DNA from: Ramazzottius varieornatus
Taxonomy: Eukaryota; Tardigrada; Eutardigrada; Parachela; Ramazzottiidae
Reading direction: 5' to 3'
Length of the DNA stretch: 64,000 bases
Assembly: GCA_001949185.1 (NCBI GenBank)
Contig: BDGG01000005.1
Span: 3,179,176 to 3,243,175 of the forward strand
Every line of letters starts with the position of its first letter. The stretch's first letter is position 1. The notes beneath the pieces were generated by a model. That model was not told the origin of the DNA and searched no databases. It saw only the letters and a program-made list of their open reading frames with translations. Made by a program: the position numbers and the translations under genes. Shown piece by piece: positions 58,981 to 64,000 of the stretch.

Positions 58981-59065
58981 AAATGGACGGTTGAGCTGGA
59001 AGCCGCGACATTGTAGCGGAGTCGATATATTCTACAGTTACAGTCCTTCCTGCGAGACTTGACAA

Positions 59066-59278
59066 TAGAGCCCTGCAACATGCAGCACGTCCTGCACTGC
59101 ACTGCATTTTACTGCAATGCAGTGCAGTTGCAGTCGCCGAAGTGGTGAGAAAATGCAGCGCATTGCAGTTGCAGTTTGGAAAACAGGAGAAAATTGCAGA
59201 TGCAGTGAAGTTGCAGTTTCTGGAAACCGGATGCAGTGCAGAAACAGCACTGATTTCAGCTACTGCTGCAGGGCTCTA
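59066..59278. mobile_element. hAT-type MITE with perfect 8-bp target-site duplication
   Basis: The element starts TAGAGCCCTGCA and ends TGCAGGGCTCTA. Both sides are flanked by the identical octamer CTTGACAA (59058-59065 and 59279-59286), the 8-bp duplication diagnostic of hAT insertion. The 213-bp interior is packed with TGCAG words in both orientations, presumably transposase-binding sites. No coding capacity. Confidence 0.88.
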
Positions 59279-59286
59279 CTTGACAA

Positions 59287-61150
59287 TTGCTTCTTCTGCT
59301 ACTGAACAGCGATTTCGCACCAGCTGGCTCGCCATGCTGTACACTGCGCAACATGATCAGTCGATCGATGCCATGTTGGAGCATGACTCGATCAGTAAAT
59401 CAAGCGTGTTCCCAATCAGCGGATCGGTCTCACACAGACGACATGGCAAACAACTCCGTGAACATGTGAACCGTTCGTACCATCCAACATTCATTTTTCA
59501 CTACGAACTTCTGAACTGAGTACAGCCTTAATTGGACAACCTTAATTGTTAGCACCCCTATTCCATTTCCTCGGGAGCCGCGCCAAAATCTTCGCGAGAG
59601 CATGCATACGATTTTTCACTTCGATGAACTCACTTCTTTTTCGACCTTAGTTCTGAAGAGTGGCGGTCGGTTTTCTGGAGTTTTACTGAAGGATTATTTG
59701 CAGTAGGACCTAACTCTATAGATCACCATGTGGGTTATCAGCGTATCGACTGCTTGGGGCGGGTAAATGCTGTTTTGCGTGGGCTTTACGATTACCGGTT
59801 TGTCAAAGTCCGAGCAACTGTCGAAGGTTGCCGTTTTTTAAGAAAGTCTTCCGGAAGTCTCGGAACGACTCAGGATACAGCAACCTGACAAGTCATGGGG
59901 CGAGTACCGTAACGTTTCCTACCTGGTGGATCCGGCTGGACCCACCCCGTTCTATGGAAGCATATACTGAAGCATGATGTCTCTGCAGTAGAGCCACTCG
60001 CCCATAAATGCTCAACTGAAAGTGAGTTATTTCCGCGAGAAGTATCGTCCAAGCTGACAGTTCCTGATCATCTTCCTCAGCGAAAAAAGCCCATGCATAT
60101 GATGGGCAAACATGTACAACGAACGGGTATGGAGGTCCGATGTGCTCTCCGACACATGACGCCCGTAACGGCAAAAAGTACGAAATCCGTGAAACGGAGC
60201 TTACCTTCTCAATTTGAATGCTCCCACTGCCATTTTCCCCCACGGGAGAAATGGATTCTGGAAGGTATGAGACGACAAGGTAGCACAACCTTCAGTTAGG
60301 AAATCTTGACCAAAACCAAAAGCTTTTGTTGACGTATACATCTGACAGTAGAAACGTTCAGATCATTTACATCGCCTTTGCTGCCGGTGACTCGATTTTG
60401 CAAACGGCGCGAAGACCAAGTCTATACACAAGGACTTAACTTAGCGGCCCATACACATTAGCTTGTGGCTGTGCGTGCAGCTGGGCTTTCTGTAGCTCTT
60501 CAGTGAAGTCCTAGGCTCCAGATGTTGCTCATTAGAAGCTTTCCAGTATTCTAAATTGTTCCTTAAAAATTGTCAGGACTCTGCTTCGAACTTCTGCCCC
60601 TAAAGGTATACGCTTGAGAGCAGAGTACTGTAGCAGAACGCTCTCTGACAAGGTTTCTGCTCTCCTCACTGAGACCAACAGTCTTCGAAGGCTCATTATA
60701 CGCCTCCACTGTGAAGTTCCTTAAGCGTGAAGTCAGATGGGCTTTAACGATGGTTCTTTTATTAGTCCTCAAGTGTTAGTGGGAAAAAACTTATGTGACG
60801 CTTTGTGTTGGCTAGGGCACAACAACAGCTGCTATTCTCGCTACAGTCTGTATATAGTAATTAGTACCCAGTCTTTCACCGGTAAGTGCACCATCGAGTT
60901 CACTAGTATAGACTAGCTGTGACGTTTCCATCCACCCACTCACTCATGTTCCATTCTTCCTGTCTTTCTTTTTATGCACTTCATCGATCGGGAGGGAGCA
61001 GCGACGGAGAGAACCAACAAATTCTAAAAAGCCAAAAAGCCATACTGTCTTACCGCATTAGCATTCTGTCATTGCAAATATTCAGTCTCAACGTAAGGAT
61101 AAAACGCAAGGATCTTATCTCAACGTCAGTGCAGAGATGGACGACATCGT
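59287..61150. other. Intergenic, possible isolated exon on the minus strand
   Basis: A minus-strand frame at 59893-60288 contains EEDDQELSAWTILLAE and HFQLSIYGRVALLQRHH with splice-like borders, but I could not join it to other exons or a family. Nothing else is recognised. Confidence 0.3.
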
Positions 61151-61393
61151 ATGTTATTGTTCGCCATGTCTCTGGACGAACAAAATCCGTATGTTCCCTG
61201 TGGCAAGAGAGCTATTAGGGACTGTGTTCAGTGGTTGAGCGCTGAAGCGGCGGAATGTTCGCTGTCTGTCGAGTCCCCGCGGACCAGGCCTTTGTCGCAG
61301 TCCAGGCTGCCGGACAGACTGCCACTTGACAATGTCCCCTGCAATCACATAGAAGCTCTTTTAATCATATCTGATCCTGCCGCAGAAAAGTGA
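61151..61393 (+). CDS. Hypothetical small ORF or last exon
   Basis: An 80-codon frame (a second ATG at 61166 gives MSLDEQNPYVPCGKRAIRD) ending in ALLIISDPAAEK. Composition looks coding and a splice-like ag lies upstream near 61133, so it may be a terminal exon. No family is recognised and no other exon was found. Confidence 0.28.
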   Translation: MLLFAMSLDEQNPYVPCGKRAIRDCVQWLSAEAAECSLSVESPRTRPLSQSRLPDRLPLDNVPCNHIEALLIISDPAAEK

Positions 61394-61629
61394 ATATCCC
61401 TTCGAGCGAAACGATGAGTTCGATCGATATTGCGCCAGATGTTGCAGCTCGTCATTCACAAGAGAAGAACATTATTAAAGTGTAACTGTGGCGTTGTGAA
61501 AGCTTTGTAAGGTTGTTGACATGTTTGCCTCAATATGAAGAAAGCTTTTATTGTAAAAAACGAGGTCGGGAGGAAACGTCAGCGGTTAGTAGAAATATCT
61601 ACCAGATTTTCGGCTTTTCGTTCGGGTGA

Positions 61630-62037
61630 TTAAATTAGTACGAATAGAAAAATATCCAGTGCATCAACGGTACTGCGGTCTAAAATTAGATACGTCGGAA
61701 GACTGTAGCAAATGCAGATTAGCGGGTTTCGCTGTAAGGGGATATGCAGTGACGTCAACATGAGAAATTTATACGTAGGATGTGACGCAAGCACATTGCG
61801 CTGCAGATGCTCCGCTAACATAGCCGCCATGCTACGCACCTGTTCGCCTTTATCCCGAAAGATAAACTTTTTCCTCTTAGCTTTCTGCTGGTTGATAATC
61901 ATTTGGAGGACTTCATCGGAATCGGCATTGTCCTTCTTGTCCAGCCGTATCTCAGCTACCGGTTCAGTCACCTGGATTTTCGGGATAGCTGCATCTTCTG
62001 TGCCTTCCGTAACGGAAGTCGTGCTGGCATTCAACAT
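61630..62037 (-). CDS. Hypothetical ORF, charged
   Basis: The ATG at 62037 opens 135 codons: a Thr/Glu-rich start (MLNASTTSVTEGTEDA), then a basic stretch (NQQKAKRKKFIFRDK) and a hydrophobic end. The first ~95 codons look more like coding DNA than the rest, so a splice donor may lie inside. No family is recognised. Confidence 0.28.
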   Translation of the reverse strand: MLNASTTSVTEGTEDAAIPKIQVTEPVAEIRLDKKDNADSDEVLQMIINQQKAKRKKFIFRDKGEQVRSMAAMLAEHLQRNVLASHPTYKFLMLTSLHIPLQRNPLICICYSLPTYLILDRSTVDALDIFLFVLI

Positions 62038-63980
62038 GGCTGGAGTCAGCACAGCAAGTGGAAGAAAGTGAAGTGGAAGGTCGATTCAATCAGAGAGTTT
62101 CGCAGCAGGGAAAAAGAAATGTCAATACGCAGACTGATCTAATTTAGATCTTCAGGGCCGTGAAGAATATTTGGCATTGAGAGTCACACTTTCGGTGGTA
62201 AAGTACTTCTTCTGTACGGTAGAGGACACGAAACTATCTCGATGCAATCAGTCGCGTTATGACTGGAAAATAATCTGCCCTAAGAATACTCAGCCTAGCG
62301 ACGCCTGTTTGTCATATCTCTACTCGAACGAGATCCACGCGGGAAGATACAACGGCTGAAAGAAAAGAGAGAGTCGCTTCGGTTATGAATGATGAGAAAC
62401 TGTAGCAAGTCATTAGGGGATGTATCCGCTGTGTGGTAAAGATGAAAGGGGGAGAGCTCGAACCGGAACCACGGCCAGATTTACGGTTTTCTGGCCTTCG
62501 CCTAATCTGCCTCCCCGTACACGCCGTAATCGCATCTGGAAGGCAGCGTGCTGAATGGATACAATGACTATCGACTGCGCTAAGTAGCGCGCATCTGTTG
62601 TGGAGGCATGGCTAAGCCACTAACCACTAATCTCAGCTGCCTCCACGCTTTTCTTCTCGCAGAGTCGCTGGGTTCTCCGTTAGCAGTACTACCAGAGAAT
62701 GCACTCGCACTTGAACTAATGAGGTAGGACGGAACACAAGGAGGGATTGTTCACTGATTTGACGTAGTTGTGTGTTCCTTCTGGCATAACCCACTGGGCT
62801 TAATGTTGGACAGGTAATGTAGATAGTTTCCGGTGTAGACGAATTTCTGAAATTTAGCGAGGCGCACTCTATTCTTTTACACCTTGCTTTATGACGGGGC
62901 GATATGTTCTACACGATCTGTGGCAGCGTTGAAATTTTGACAGACTCGAAGTCAGGACTGGATCTCGAGCTTACTTACGGTCTGGAAGAGCCCTTAACGG
63001 GTACTTGTAGAGCCATCCTACAGTTTTGCTTCTGTTCCTGTTTGTTCATGCAAATGCTTTCTTCGATGCTTAATTCACACTTGGACTAATGAAATTAGGT
63101 ACAAGTATCAACGGCAAGCCGGAAGCCATCTTACGCGCTGTATATCTACTGTAACGGTTCAATAGAAAAGGATTCAGATGCCTATAACAATAATTTGTGC
63201 GCTGCTTACTGTATATACCTATGAGAATGACGACAACCAGTTATTCGACCGTCGAAATCTTAAGAGGGTGTAATATGACGTTGTTGGTATTGATCCCCAC
63301 GAACCACGACCAGATGTAGATGCTGATTGTTAAGCTAGCTGTAGCCAATGGGCTAGTGTGGTCAATTTCTGGCATTACTCGCGCCAAGCCTCGTGACGTT
63401 GTTTAGCAAATCGCTGAGAGGTCAGACTCGAAACTGTCCTGCTCAGCCTTCTGCTGGACGGTTTCATATTTGAACACTTTAGCCATACAGAACGAATACA
63501 CCCTTCGAGTCCCCGGTTTGATAGATCAGCAGGGGATTAAATCGTCAGGAGGCCCACCACTTATGAAACCATTAAGCTTGTCAACCCAGATCAAATTAAA
63601 GTTCACGCTAAAGCACTCACCGCCATAATATGGGTTTTAGTGATCAGAACGAATCCGCCCCCAGAGACTGTCACATCGGAGTCCAGCAGGTTTATGTGCG
63701 TCAGGACATGGCGGCTGTATTTCAATGGTGTTCGAGGTGACTTTAGACTAACTAACGGGCGTTTTCAGTTTCGTTACCTGCAATCCAAAGAAAAAGCTTC
63801 GTTTTCTCCGGCGGCTACTATCCAGCAACCACAAATCGGTACTTGGGGTACTCGTACCATTACCTGTTCGATGCAAATCACTGGAAGTTACTGTAAACCC
63901 ATTCCAGTGGACAGAACCACAGCACTGCATGCGTAAGTGTATGCATAGCTGTGCTTCTCACTGATCACTCTTTTTTCGTA
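62038..63980. other. Right-end intergenic region
   Basis: At 62451-62640 the minus strand has a tRNA-like set of hairpins: a B-box-like GGTTCGAGCTC, a GGCCAGA/TCTGGCC stem and GGGGAG/CTCCCC closing arms, plus a second GGAGGCA/TGCCTCC hairpin. This could be a tRNA-derived SINE remnant. Near 63620-63690 a minus-strand frame (LLDSDVTVSGGGFVLITKTH) has splice-like borders but no partner exons I can support. Confidence 0.3.
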
Positions 63981-64000
63981 CACGCGCCTGGCCTAAATAT
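63981..64000. mobile_element. MITE, CACGCGCCTGGCCTAAAT family, cut by the window edge
   Basis: CACGCGCCTGGCCTAAAT after TA (63979-63980) matches the left end of the 19246-19409 element for 18 bases. Only the end of the copy is inside the window. Confidence 0.6.

Noticed and set aside
63620-63936. Minus-strand exon-like pieces near the right edge
   Set aside because: Splice-like borders but phases give an early stop or no partner exon within the window.

Overview
This window is invertebrate nuclear DNA. Genes are split into many short exons by short GT-AG introns, and the intergenic space is full of small inverted-repeat transposons. It carries animal genes (a TBC1D24/Skywalker-type TBC-TLDc protein, a class A GPCR, natriuretic-peptide-receptor-like ectodomains, a Ran-binding protein). 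The gene style and the expansion of guanylyl-cyclase-type receptor ectodomains suit a small-genome ecdysozoan; a tardigrade is my best guess, but that is inference. Three runs of 50 N are scaffold gaps.

Layout: (1) 0.7-2.0 kb is a decayed DD37D (maT-like) mariner. (2) 2.2-18.2 kb is a minus-strand tandem array of three intact receptor paralogs (A 2245-5510, B 7491-10757, C 15199-18159). All have the same 11-exon plan: signal peptide, ANF-receptor ligand-binding domain, one membrane segment and a short tail with no kinase-homology or cyclase domain. A tRNA-Thr lies in intron 1 of A, a MITE fills intron 5 of A, and a pogo-like transposon with 134-bp terminal repeats sits between B and C. (3) 18.2-32 kb holds MITEs, foldback repeats, a GPCR, two tyrosine-recombinase relics, a second pogo-like relic and a broken fourth receptor (E). 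(4) 32-45.5 kb is repeat-rich and holds a PQQ-type sugar dehydrogenase of bacterial style and a divergent intact receptor (D 41084-43900). (5) 45.5-55.2 kb is the gene-dense part: TBC1D24-like (+), then on the minus strand an inorganic pyrophosphatase running in frame into a RanBP3-like protein, then a secreted WAP-type protein with a TATA box. (6) 55.2-64 kb is mostly transposon debris: a SANT-like relic, several MITEs including a hAT MITE with a perfect 8-bp target duplication, and two weak small ORFs.

The main points are the apparent pyrophosphatase-RanBP3 fusion gene and the array of cyclase-less natriuretic-receptor-like proteins, which look derived from receptor guanylyl cyclases by loss of the intracellular enzyme half. 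All exon models were made by eye from splice sites, reading-frame phase and paralog comparison.
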